Positions 17,772-25,609 of a stretch of 64,000 bases of DNA are shown here, piece by piece (position 1 is the first letter of the stretch; each line of letters begins with the position of its first letter). Position numbers and translations under genes: made by a program. The stretch lies in assembly GCF_018326265.1 (NCBI RefSeq), contig NZ_AP023360.1, positions 3,401,501-3,465,500 of the forward strand, given 5' to 3'. Under the pieces are notes generated by a model. The model saw only the letters and a program-made list of their open reading frames with translations. It did no database searches and had not been told where the DNA came from. Origin of the DNA: Catellatospora sp. IY07-71. GTDB taxonomy: Bacteria > Actinomycetota > Actinomycetes > Mycobacteriales > Micromonosporaceae.

Positions 17772-18410
17772 ATGGCAGAGCTCGCGCTGGCCGATGAGCT
17801 GTTCCACATGGCGCACGACGAGTACAGCGGCAAGGTGCGGATCAGCGGCGACATGCTCGGCTGTGGCCTGGCCGCCGCCGCGCTGGGGGAGCTGCTGCTG
17901 GCGGGCACGCTCGCGGTGACCGACGGCAAGCTGGCCGGGTGGACCGCGCGACAGACCGGCGACCCGGTCAACGACCAGGTCGTCGCCCAGCTGCAACGGG
18001 TCGGCGCGGGCCACGCGCTGCACCACTGGATCGCCCACCTGCGCCCCGACGTCACCGAGCTGGTCGCCTACCGCATGGCCGGACGGGGCCTGATCCGGCG
18101 CGAGACCTCGCGCACCTTCACCGGGCGTACGCAGGTCCGCTACCCCGCCGCCGACGCGATGGCGGCCACCCGCCCCGCGGTCCGGCTCGGCTTCCTGCTC
18201 AGCCGGCCCACGGACTTCGACCCCCACTCGACCCTGCTCGCCGCCCTGGCCAGCGGCGTGGGCATCGACATCGTCGCCCCGTCCCTGTCTGCCGCGCAGG
18301 TCCGCGACCGCCTGACCCAGCTCCAACGCGCCCTCCCACCGGACCACCGCGACCTGGCCAAGTCCCTGGACACCGCGGTCGCCGCGGTCGCCCTCCAGTC
18401 CCACGCCTGA
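17772..18410 (+). CDS. GPP34 (GOLPH3/VPS74-like) family protein, copy 2
   Basis: The product has 212 residues, opening MAELALADELFHMAHDEYSG, equivalent to the DEFYLMTHDD start of the copy at 10271. It continues with GDMLGCGLAAAALGELLLAGTL and a helical C-terminal half (VGIDIVAPSLSAAQVRDRL). Membrane-associated function is inferred from the family only. The ATG at 17772 is taken over an in-frame upstream ATG at 17709 that lies inside the terminator hairpin. Confidence 0.85.
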   Translation: MAELALADELFHMAHDEYSGKVRISGDMLGCGLAAAALGELLLAGTLAVTDGKLAGWTARQTGDPVNDQVVAQLQRVGAGHALHHWIAHLRPDVTELVAYRMAGRGLIRRETSRTFTGRTQVRYPAADAMAATRPAVRLGFLLSRPTDFDPHSTLLAALASGVGIDIVAPSLSAAQVRDRLTQLQRALPPDHRDLAKSLDTAVAAVALQSHA

Positions 18411-18538
18411 GCCCTCGGCCTGCCGGTCGGCCACCCGGCCCCGCCCGCCGGGCGAAGATCGCTATCTCGTGTCAGAACCAACGCCGTTGACTTAAGGATT
18501 TGATCGCCGCGTCAAGGCCGTCTCGGCTGGCGATATGG

Positions 18539-18591
18539 AACGGGACTCCTCAATATCAGTTCGACCAAGAATTGACCCGAGGAGTCCCGTT
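18539..18591 (+). promoter_or_regulatory. Stem-loop masking the transposase ribosome site and start
   Basis: A 13-bp perfect stem (arms 18539-18551 and 18579-18591) covers GAGGAG and the first two bases of the TTG start at 18590. Known precedent: IS10 and IS50 use such stems to block translation of transposase from transcripts that enter from outside, since only the long read-through RNA contains both arms. Confidence 0.6.
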
Positions 18592-19987
18592 GCAGCAGCA
18601 GTCTGCCATCACGCGCACGATCACGGTAGCGGCCGGGGCGTTCGCGCCGGGCCATCTGGGCGAGCTGACCCAGGTTCTCGACTTCGACCTGGTCGATGCC
18701 GTGGCAGCCGAGACCGGCACCACGCAGCGGCGGGTCAGGCTGTTGCCGACCCGGGTGCTGATCTTCTTCGTGCTGGCGCTGGCGCTGTTCGAGCCGTGCG
18801 CCTACCGGCAGGTGTGGGCGAAACTGGTCGCCGGTCTGCGCGGGCTCGCGGTGGCCTGCCCGAGCGCGTCGGCGCTGACCCGCGCCCGCCGCCGCGTCGG
18901 CCCCAAACCGCTGCGCGCGCTGTTCGAGGCGGTCTGCGGCCCGGTGGCCTGGCCCACGACGGGGCCGGCGTTCTGGCGCGGGTTTCGCACCGTCGCCGTG
19001 GACGCCACCACCCTGCACGTGCCCGACCGGCCCGGCACCAGGACGCGCTACCCCAAACGCCAGGGTCCGGCGATGACGTTCAGCTACCCGTACCTGCGGC
19101 TGGTCGTGCTGGTCGAGTGCGGCACCCGCGCCCTGCTCGGGGCGGCGTTCGGGCCCGAAAGCGCCGGTGAGCATGTCTACGCCCGCCGGCTGCTGGACAA
19201 ACTCGACGCCGGGATGCTGCTGCTGGCCGACGCCTACTACGACAGCTGGAAGCTACTGGCCGACATCGCGGCCACCCGCGTGCAGTATCTGTGCCGCTCC
19301 GGTGCCGGCCGCGTCCCGCTGATCCTGACCCGGCTATCCGACGGCTCCTACCTGTCCGTTCTCGGCCACGGCCGGCTGAAGGTCCGCGTCATCGAGACCT
19401 GGGTCGAGATCACCCACGCCGACGGCGTCGTGCGCACGGAGCAGTGGCGGCTGATCACCAGCCTGCTCGACCACACCCGCTACCCCGCGGCCGACCTCGT
19501 GCAGCTCTACCACCAGCGCTGGCAGGTCGAGACGACCTACCTGTCGATCAAGTCCACGATCCTGGACGAGCGGGTCCTGCGCTCCCACCACCCCGCCGAC
19601 ATCGACCAGGAACTCTGGGCCCTGCTGACCGTCTACCAGACGATCATCCGGATCACCGTCGACGCGGTCGACGCCCTGCCAGACGTCGACTACCACCGGG
19701 CCAGCTTCACCGTCGCCCTCGAAACCGCACGCGACCAGGTCGTCACCGCCGAAGCCGTCATACCACCACCCGGCCACGCCGTACTGGTCGGCGCCATCGG
19801 ACAGGCCGTGCAGGACAACCTGCTACCCGCCCGACGACGCCAACGCGCCAAAGCCCGCAGCCGCAAGAACCCGACCAGCAAATACGGCCCCAACGCCGGC
19901 AAACACCCGCAGCAGACCCAGACCTACACCTTCCACGCCACCGTCACCATCTTCGAAGAAGGCTTGACAGCCCGCTCAAATCCTTAA
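18590..19987 (+). CDS. IS4-family transposase
   Basis: The product has 465 residues. An IS4 N-terminal domain (GHLGELTQVLDFDLVDAVAAE ... RVLIFFVLALALFE) precedes the DDE domain. Catalytic residues by position are D138 (VAVDAT), D214 (LLADAYYD) and E314 in YHQRWQVETTYLSIK, which fits the Y-2-R-3-E-6-K signature exactly. TTG 18590 is chosen because GAGGAG lies 6 nt upstream; the frame is open back to 18500, but that would start within the inverted repeat. The gene is intact. Confidence 0.9.
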   Translation: MQQQSAITRTITVAAGAFAPGHLGELTQVLDFDLVDAVAAETGTTQRRVRLLPTRVLIFFVLALALFEPCAYRQVWAKLVAGLRGLAVACPSASALTRARRRVGPKPLRALFEAVCGPVAWPTTGPAFWRGFRTVAVDATTLHVPDRPGTRTRYPKRQGPAMTFSYPYLRLVVLVECGTRALLGAAFGPESAGEHVYARRLLDKLDAGMLLLADAYYDSWKLLADIAATRVQYLCRSGAGRVPLILTRLSDGSYLSVLGHGRLKVRVIETWVEITHADGVVRTEQWRLITSLLDHTRYPAADLVQLYHQRWQVETTYLSIKSTILDERVLRSHHPADIDQELWALLTVYQTIIRITVDAVDALPDVDYHRASFTVALETARDQVVTAEAVIPPPGHAVLVGAIGQAVQDNLLPARRRQRAKARSRKNPTSKYGPNAGKHPQQTQTYTFHATVTIFEEGLTARSNP

Positions 19988-20043
19988 GTCAACGGCGTTG
20001 GTGTCAGAACCTCTGGTCAGACCGCAGGTTCTGACACGAGATA

Positions 20044-20301
20044 GCGATCTACTCGACGATGACGCGGTTCGGCGGGCGGGAGATCTCCCTGGAGCAGCCG
20101 GGCGCGCCCTTGCACGACGACGCGACGGCCGAGCAGCTCCGCGAGCTGGTAACCAAGGGCGCGCTGACGGGCCTCGTCCTGAGCAGCGACGACGTCCGAA
20201 GCCTGTACGAGTCCCTGAAGGCGGGTGGCTTCACCGGCTTCACGCAGGAGCCAACTGACCACTTTTACGGCACCGACATGGGTATCCGCGTCAGCTTCTA
20301 A
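20044..20301 (+). pseudogene. VOC/glyoxalase-superfamily gene fragment
   Basis: The visible open frame from ATG 20059 encodes GAPLHDDATAEQLRELVTKG and then DDVRSLYESLKAGGFTGFTQEPTDHFYG, the C-terminal half of a VOC metalloenzyme-fold protein. The N-terminal half is missing where the hairpin element begins. The usual end (DMGLRDPFGN-type) is replaced by GIRVSF and a stop. The frame stays open upstream into the palindrome. So both ends are lost and the gene is a relic. Confidence 0.65.
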
Positions 20302-20729
20302 GGCACGGGACAAGCCAGTCCCCGGACGCGGCGACAGATCGCCGGGCGGCGGCGCCCGAACGAGTGATCCCGTGCCTCACCTCTGCCGGCGGACGAGGCC
20401 TCTCAACAGTTCGTTGGCTACGCATCGTCACGTCGGACAACATGCAGAACCGCAACGTCATGCTCGGTCGTTATGGGATTTACGAATGGCTACAACAGTG
20501 GGTTGTCGCCCAACCAGGAAATGAGGTCCGGCCCCTTGTCGACCGTTAGGGCTTTGATCATGGGTCCGGTCCGGCCACAGCACCTGCAGTGGCTAGCCGG
20601 GGAATGCGGCTACCATCCGTGACAAAACTTCAGCCTCGTCCGGTTGGCCCACGGCACGATGACGTCCTGAACTGCCGATGCGGAGGCGGCTCCGACAGAG
20701 CGTGTGGCCGGGATGCCACTGCAAGCCGG
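20302..20729. other. Non-coding stretch with relic features
   Basis: No convincing gene is visible. A 10-bp inverted repeat (AGGCACGGGA at 20301-20310, complement at 20368-20377) follows the VOC relic. A short open frame at 20364-20549 encodes a protein-like tail (GRYGIYEWLQQWVVAQPGNE) but has no ribosome site or recognisable family. The base composition is visibly less GC-rich than the surrounding genes. Confidence 0.4.
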
Positions 20730-20971
20730 GTGTCAGTCCTCCCAGACACGAACATCTGGCGATACATCGTGGACGCGGACGCCGTTGAAGCGGTCCGCAG
20801 GGCAGCCAAGACTGCTGGCGTTGACGTGGTCGCATGTCCCGCCGTCGTCTACGAGTGCCTACGGATGTCCGACCGCGAGACGAGACGGCGGCTAGCGAAG
20901 GCCGGGTCTGCTGCACCGATAGGTGACATCTGAGATGGCTTGCCCTGCGGGTGAGCTGGAAGGATGTCGCT

Positions 20972-21280
20972 GTGCCCAAGCCCTACCCCCGAGAGTTCCG
21001 TGACGACGTCGTGCGGATCGCCCAGAACCGTGATGCCGGCGTGACGGTCGAGCGGATCGCCAATGACTTCGGCGTCCACCCGATGACGCTGTTCAAGTGG
21101 ATGCGCGCCGCCGACGTCGACGCCGGGATCCGACCAGGAGTGAGCAGCACCGAGTCCGCGGAGCTCCGCGAGGCGCGCAAGCGGATCAAGTTGTTGGAGC
21201 AGGAGAACGAGGTCCTGCGCCGGGCCGCGGCCTACCTGTCGCAGGCGCACCTGCCGGGAAAAGGATCTACCCGCTCGTGA
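20972..21280 (+). CDS. IS3-family transposase OrfA
   Basis: The product has 102 residues. It opens PKPYPREFRDDVVRIAQNRD with a helix-turn-helix (VERIANDFGVHPMTLFKWMRAA) and a C-terminal leucine-zipper-like helix (EARKRIKLLEQENEVLRRAA). GTG 20972 is chosen because GGAAGGA lies 7 nt upstream. It binds the element ends. Near its end the sequence G-GGA-AAA (21256-21262) allows a -1 shift into orfB. Confidence 0.85.
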   Translation: MPKPYPREFRDDVVRIAQNRDAGVTVERIANDFGVHPMTLFKWMRAADVDAGIRPGVSSTESAELREARKRIKLLEQENEVLRRAAAYLSQAHLPGKGSTRS

Positions 21281-22137
21281 CCGATCTGGCCGCCGACGGC
21301 ATCCCCGTCGCGGTGACGTGCCGGGTCCTGAAGATCACCCGCCAGCACTACTACCGGTGGCTCGCCCGACCAGTCACCGACGCCGAGCACACCCAGGCGT
21401 GGCGAGCCAACGCCCTGCACGACGCCCACCGCGACGACCCCGAGTTCGGCTACCGGTTCCTGGCCGACGAGGCCGCAGCGGCCGGGCAGCCGATGGCCGA
21501 CCGCACCGCGTGGAAGATCTGCTCCGGCCACGGCTGGTTCAGCGCCTTCGCCCGCAAGCGGCGCGGCAAGGGACGCAAGGTCGGCCCACCGGTGCACGAC
21601 GACCTGGTCCGGCGCGACTTCACCGCGCCCGGCCCGAACCGGCTGTGGCTTGCCGACATAACCGAACACCGCACCGGCGAGGGCAAGCTCTACCTGTGCG
21701 CGATCAAGGACGCCTGGTCCAACCGGATCGTCGGCTACTCCATCGACTCGCGCATGAAGTCCCGCCTGGCCGTGAACGCGCTGCACAACGCCACCGCCCG
21801 CCGCAACGGCGTCGCCGGATGCGTGGTGCACACCGACCGCGGCAGCCAATTTCGATCAAGGAAGTTCGTCGGCGCGCTGCACCGGCACCGCATGCTCGGC
21901 TCGATGGGCAGGGTCGGCGCGGCCGGTGACAACGCGGCCATGGAGTCGTTCTTCGGCCTGCTGCAGAACAACGTCCTGGACCGCCGGTCCTGGACCACCC
22001 GCGAGCAGCTGCGTACCGCGATCGTGACCTGGATCGAACGCACCTACCACCGGCGCCGCCGGCAGCGCCCGCTGGGCAAGTTGACCCCTGTCGAGTTCGA
22101 GACCATCATGACCCCACAGGCCAGTCAGGCCGCGTGA
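21277..22137 (+). CDS. IS3-family transposase OrfB (integrase core, made by -1 frameshift)
   Basis: The frame lies -1 relative to OrfA and is open across the slippery site; GTG 21277 is a possible internal start. It carries an HTH_21-type segment (GYRFLADEAAAAGQPMADRTAWKIC) and an rve integrase core with D (LADITEH), D (HTDRGSQF) and E (NAAMESFFG). The active enzyme is expected to be the OrfA-OrfB fusion produced by frameshifting, as in the family generally. Confidence 0.85.
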   Translation: MTDLAADGIPVAVTCRVLKITRQHYYRWLARPVTDAEHTQAWRANALHDAHRDDPEFGYRFLADEAAAAGQPMADRTAWKICSGHGWFSAFARKRRGKGRKVGPPVHDDLVRRDFTAPGPNRLWLADITEHRTGEGKLYLCAIKDAWSNRIVGYSIDSRMKSRLAVNALHNATARRNGVAGCVVHTDRGSQFRSRKFVGALHRHRMLGSMGRVGAAGDNAAMESFFGLLQNNVLDRRSWTTREQLRTAIVTWIERTYHRRRRQRPLGKLTPVEFETIMTPQASQAA

Positions 22138-23033
22138 CTACACCTGTCACCTATCGGTGCAGCAGACCCGCCCTAACCCGTGACGCATGGCTACGGCCAA
22201 TGCCGGAGGCATTCGTCGAGGCCGAGGACCTGCGTGGGGAGATCACGCGCCTCCACCCCGAGTGGCTTGTGGCGCGACCCGATACACGAGATTGGCATCA
22301 GAACAGGAGCGACTGGCTCAGCGGCTTTTGGCGACGTGTACGGCGCGAGACCGATTCAATGGCAAAGATTGTATCGAAGGTCGATAATGGCGCGCTCGAT
22401 CGGGCTCGTGGCGAGTCAAAGGTCGCGCGCAGCACCGCGCGCGAACTGGGACACACGATGCAAGCACTTCGGTTGGAAACCGCCCGCGCCTGGTATACGC
22501 ACGAGGTTGACGGTTGGGATGGCGAGCCGTTTGACGCGTGGCGTGGATTCGGTGAAGTGCATTGGCGGCAGGCGTTGATCCAGCGCCAGAGTCAAACCGC
22601 GCTTGACTGGTTGGAGCCGTGGGTTGACCTCAACCGAGTCCGCGCTGAACACCCCGGCTGGATTGCCTTCTGGACTCGAGAGTGCCTAATGGAGAGGCTG
22701 CCTCGTGAGTGGCTCCGTTGGGCGATGTCGGAAGTGCAGGCGTTGCGCAAAGTGACCCCCGGAACGCCGGTAGACAACCAGATTGCCACTTACTTAATTG
22801 ACTACGACGTCTTCGTGACCGGCGATCGAGCCTTCGCAGAGTGCGTCGAGGTCATCCGACCTCACTCGCCGGCTTCACTGGCAACTACATCCGTATCCCC
22901 GGCGGGAGACGGCGCCGTCGATCACCTGCTCGGTCTGTTTGAGAAGTCTGCCAGACAGCAGCATGAGCGCTGCCAGCTGCTGGTGCCATGAAGACAGACG
23001 TGCACGACCGGCGAGCAGCGCGCTGTCTGCTGG

Positions 23034-23639
23034 CTATCGTCGCTCAGGGTCTGCTGGTGCCGCTGTGACCAAGGCCGTGTCGACGAGGGCGAGCAGCGGC
23101 CGGCCGGGGTGGTCGATCCAGTGCTGGATGGCCACGCGGAGGCTGGTCATGAACGTGGCGGCGAGCAGGCGTGAGCGCAGTGGCAGGTCGCGGCCAGTGA
23201 GGCGCTGGGCGATCTGATCGGCGAGTTCACGTTCGATGGCGGTGTACGCGGCGATCTGCTGGGCGGCCAGGGACGGGTGGCGGCGCAGCTCGCGGCGCTG
23301 GGCGAGCCAGCCTGGGTCGGTGTCGGCGAAGGTCTCGGCGGTGAGCTGCCGGGCGGCGGCGGTGAGCGCGTCCCACGGCGCGGTGCGGGGGTCCTGCTCG
23401 TGCAGGAGCTGGACGAGGCGGCGCAGGCGGACGGTGTCGCCGTAGGCGATGGCCTCCTCCTTGCTGGAGAAGTGGTTGGAGAAGGTGCGCCGGGAGACCT
23501 CGGCGGCGTCGGCGATGGCCTCGACGGTGACGTGGTCGAGTCCGTGCTCGGCGGCCAGGCGCAAGGCGGCGTGGTGCAGGGCGAGGCGGGTGGCCTCCTT
23601 CTTGCGTTCGCGCAGCCCCGTGGGTGTGGTCACGACCAC
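23034..23639 (-). CDS. TetR-family regulator
   Basis: The product has 201 residues. Its N-terminal HTH is ATRLALHHAALRLAAEHGLDHVTVEAIADAAEVSRRTFSNHFSSKEEAIAY (given here as the usual TetR block, residues 15-66). The C-terminal ligand domain is helical. It is divergent from a DHA2 exporter, the classical local-repressor layout. TTCCCATTGGGAA palindromes lie in the gap. Confidence 0.9.
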   Translation of the reverse strand: MVVTTPTGLRERKKEATRLALHHAALRLAAEHGLDHVTVEAIADAAEVSRRTFSNHFSSKEEAIAYGDTVRLRRLVQLLHEQDPRTAPWDALTAAARQLTAETFADTDPGWLAQRRELRRHPSLAAQQIAAYTAIERELADQIAQRLTGRDLPLRSRLLAATFMTSLRVAIQHWIDHPGRPLLALVDTALVTAAPADPERR

Positions 23640-23660
23640 AGATTAGCGGTCGGAGCGTGC

Positions 23661-23690
23661 TTCCCATTGGGAAAACTTGCGCAATGGGAA
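23661..23690. promoter_or_regulatory. Candidate TetR operator
   Basis: TTCCCA-T-TGGGAA (23661-23673) is a perfect 13-bp palindrome. TTCCCATTG also forms a wider inverted repeat with CAATGGGAA (23682-23690). The site lies 21 bp upstream of the TetR start and 110 bp before the exporter gene. Confidence 0.5.
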
Positions 23691-23800
23691 ACCATTATGA
23701 ACGCTGGGGCGTGCAGGCCCCGTGCGCGCACCGGCACCGCCTTGCCGACCGCGCGCGGGGCCCGCAGCCCAACCCCCGGAACCACCTTGGAGGCGTGCGC

Positions 23801-25462
23801 ATGAGCGCACCACAAGCCGTCGACGCGTCCGCCGCGGCACCGAAGACCACCCGGCAGACGATCGAAGCCCTCAGCGGCCTGCTGCTCGTGCTGTTCGTGG
23901 CGATGCTGTCCGGCACCGTCGTGTCGATCGCCCTGCCGAAGATCATCGGCGCGCTCGAGGGCACCCAGACCCAGTACACCTGGGTCGTGACCGCGACCCT
24001 GCTCACCGCCACGGCAGCGACGCCGGTGTGGGGCAAGCTCGCCGACCTGTTCAACAAGAAGCTGCTCATCCAGGTCGCCATCGGCATCTTCGTGGTCGGC
24101 TCGGTGGTCAGCGGCTTCGCCCAGGACGCCGGCCAGCTCATCGCGGCCCGCGCCTTCCAGGGCCTGGGCGTCGGCGGCCTGCAGGCGCTGGTGCAGGTGG
24201 CGATCGCGGCGATGATCCCGCCGCGCGAGCGCGGCCGCTACAACGGGTACCTGGGCGCGGTGATGGCGCTGGCCACCGTCGGCGGCCCGCTGCTGGGCGG
24301 CCTGATCGCCGACACGTCCTGGCTGGGCTGGCGGTGGTGCTTCTTCATCGGCGTCCCGATCGCCGTGATCGCGATGCTGGTCCTGCAGTTCACCCTGCAC
24401 CTGCCCACCGTCAGGCGCGACGACGTGAAGATCGACTATCTGGGCATCACACTGATCAGCTCCGGGGTCAGCCTGCTGCTGATCTGGATCTCGTTCGTGG
24501 ACCACTCGTTCGCCTGGCTGTCCTGGCAGACCGCCGCCATGGCCGGCGGCTCGGTGCTGCTGCTGGCGCTGGCCACCCTCGTCGAGTCGCGGGCCGCCGA
24601 GCCGGTCGTGCCGCTGCACATCGTCACCAGGCGCGGCACCGCCCTGGCCATCCTGGCCAGTCTCGCCGTCGGCATGGCCATGTTCGGCGGCGCCGTCTTC
24701 CTGGGCCAGTACTTCCAGATCGGCCGCGGCTACACCCCGACCGAGTCCGGCCTGCTCACCATCCCGATGATGGCCGGCGTGCTGACCTCGTCCATCGTCT
24801 CCGGGCGGATGATCACCCGCAGCGGGAGGGTCAAGCCCTACATCGTGACCGGCGCGATCGTCCTGGTCGGCGGCTTCGCCATGCTCGGCACCATCGACCA
24901 CCTCACCCCGCTGTGGTTCGTCGGGCTCGGCATGTTCGCCGTCGGCGCGGGCGTCGGCATGAGCATGCAGAACCTCGTCCTGGCCGTGCAGAACTCGGTC
25001 GCGCTCAAGGACATGGGCGCGGCCAGCTCCTCCGTCGCGTTCTTCCGCTCGCTGGGCGGCACCATCGGCGTCTCGGTGCTCGGCGCGATCCTCGCCAACC
25101 GGGTCACCGACCAGATCACCCACGACCTGGCCGCGGCCGGCATCCCCACCGGCGGCGGCTCGGCCGGGGGCGGCAGCCTCAACATCGCCGCGCTGCCCGA
25201 GCCGATCCGGCACATCGTCACCGCCGCGTACGGCGACGCCACCGGGCACATCTTCATCGTGTCCGCGGGCATCGCCGTGGTCGGCGTGATCGCGGCGCTG
25301 CTGCTCAAGCCGGTGACCCTGCGCTCCAGCATCGACCTGCCCGACGCCGCCCGCACCGCCGCCGTGGCCGCCGACGCGATCGACGGCGCTCCCGCCTTCG
25401 ACCAGGTCGAACTCCAGCCCGACGGCGCCGGAGACAACCGCCCGGTCACGGCGCGCTCGTGA
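23801..25462 (+). CDS. MFS exporter, DHA2 (14-helix) drug:H+ antiporter type
   Basis: The 553-residue protein has about 14 membrane helices. Motif A is WGKLADLFNKKLL and motif C is near GAVMALATVGGPLLGGLI, with the DHA2-type start SGTVVSIALPKIIGAL. It exports small molecules using the proton gradient; the substrate is unknown. The ATG at 23801 follows TTGGAGG. It is controlled, most likely, by the divergent TetR gene. A perfect 16-bp hairpin ends the unit. Confidence 0.9.
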   Translation: MSAPQAVDASAAAPKTTRQTIEALSGLLLVLFVAMLSGTVVSIALPKIIGALEGTQTQYTWVVTATLLTATAATPVWGKLADLFNKKLLIQVAIGIFVVGSVVSGFAQDAGQLIAARAFQGLGVGGLQALVQVAIAAMIPPRERGRYNGYLGAVMALATVGGPLLGGLIADTSWLGWRWCFFIGVPIAVIAMLVLQFTLHLPTVRRDDVKIDYLGITLISSGVSLLLIWISFVDHSFAWLSWQTAAMAGGSVLLLALATLVESRAAEPVVPLHIVTRRGTALAILASLAVGMAMFGGAVFLGQYFQIGRGYTPTESGLLTIPMMAGVLTSSIVSGRMITRSGRVKPYIVTGAIVLVGGFAMLGTIDHLTPLWFVGLGMFAVGAGVGMSMQNLVLAVQNSVALKDMGAASSSVAFFRSLGGTIGVSVLGAILANRVTDQITHDLAAAGIPTGGGSAGGGSLNIAALPEPIRHIVTAAYGDATGHIFIVSAGIAVVGVIAALLLKPVTLRSSIDLPDAARTAAVAADAIDGAPAFDQVELQPDGAGDNRPVTARS

Positions 25463-25480
25463 CGGCGCACGCCTGACGCT

Positions 25481-25512
25481 CAGGGCCGCCGCGGACGTCC
25501 GCGGCGGCCCTG
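25481..25512. terminator. Terminator after the exporter gene
   Basis: A perfect 32-bp palindrome (16-bp arms, CAGGGCCGCCGCGGAC and complement) starts 18 nt after the MFS stop. Confidence 0.75.
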
Positions 25513-25609
25513 AACTTACGGCCGTGGGCGCAACCAGGCTGGAGGAATGAAGACTCCCGGCCCGGTCGCCGCAGACGCGTGCCGACACCCCTCGAGGAAG
25601 GAGACGAGC

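Larger units (their letters stand above)
18479..20000 (+). mobile_element. IS4-family insertion sequence (complete)
   Basis: The element is 1522 bp long, bounded by perfect 25-bp inverted repeats (18479-18503 and 19976-20000, beginning CAACGCCGTTGACTTAAGG). It is flanked by a 10-bp direct repeat GTGTCAGAAC (18469-18478 and 20001-20010). One transposase gene fills it and its stop codon lies in the right repeat. The ends, duplication and transposase are all intact, so it looks recent and possibly active. Confidence 0.9.
18456..20050. repeat. Palindromic hairpin element split by an IS
   Basis: The 24 bases 18456-18479 are an exact reverse complement of 20027-20050. If the IS and one target duplicate are removed, the arms become 25 bp long and enclose a 13-nt loop that itself contains GGTC-A-GACC. 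So the ancestral site was a long perfect hairpin between the GPP34 gene and the truncated VOC gene. It has the look of a REP-like or mini-element palindrome. Only one copy is seen in this window. Confidence 0.7.
20904..22169 (+). mobile_element. IS3-family insertion sequence (complete)
   Basis: The element is 1266 bp long with perfect 25-bp inverted repeats (20904-20928 and 22145-22169, starting GGGTCTGCTGCACCG) and a 3-bp target duplication GCC (20901-20903 and 22170-22172). It carries overlapping orfA and orfB with a canonical slippery site. All parts are intact, so it may be active. Confidence 0.92.
20730..22991 (+). pseudogene. PIN-domain gene split by an IS3 element
   Basis: The left part (20730-20903, GTG start) encodes SVLPDTNIWRYIVDAD ... 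PAVVYECLRMSDRETRRRLAKA. The right part (22173-22991) encodes LTRDAWLRPMPEAFVEAEDL ... TPVDNQIATYLIDYDVFVTGDRAFAEC. Removing the IS and one GCC duplicate rejoins the frame exactly and gives about 330 residues with all four PIN acidic residues (D in PDTN, E in VYECLR, D in VDNQ, D in TGDR). PIN domains are metal-dependent RNases, often toxins. Here a helical insert of about 190 residues separates the two halves. The start is uncertain, as no strong ribosome site is seen. Base composition is lower in GC than neighbours, suggesting acquisition by transfer. Confidence 0.7.

Noticed and set aside
15249-18434. A 1061-codon minus-strand open frame
   Set aside because: It runs antisense to the APC permease, acetamidase and GPP34 genes. 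The peptide is rich in Arg/Gly/His/Val repeats without any domain, as expected from the complement of GC-rich coding DNA.
20364-20549. A 61-codon plus-strand frame with protein-like wording
   Set aside because: No ribosome site, no family, and it lies in a relic-rich gap. It is mentioned only as part of the gap description.
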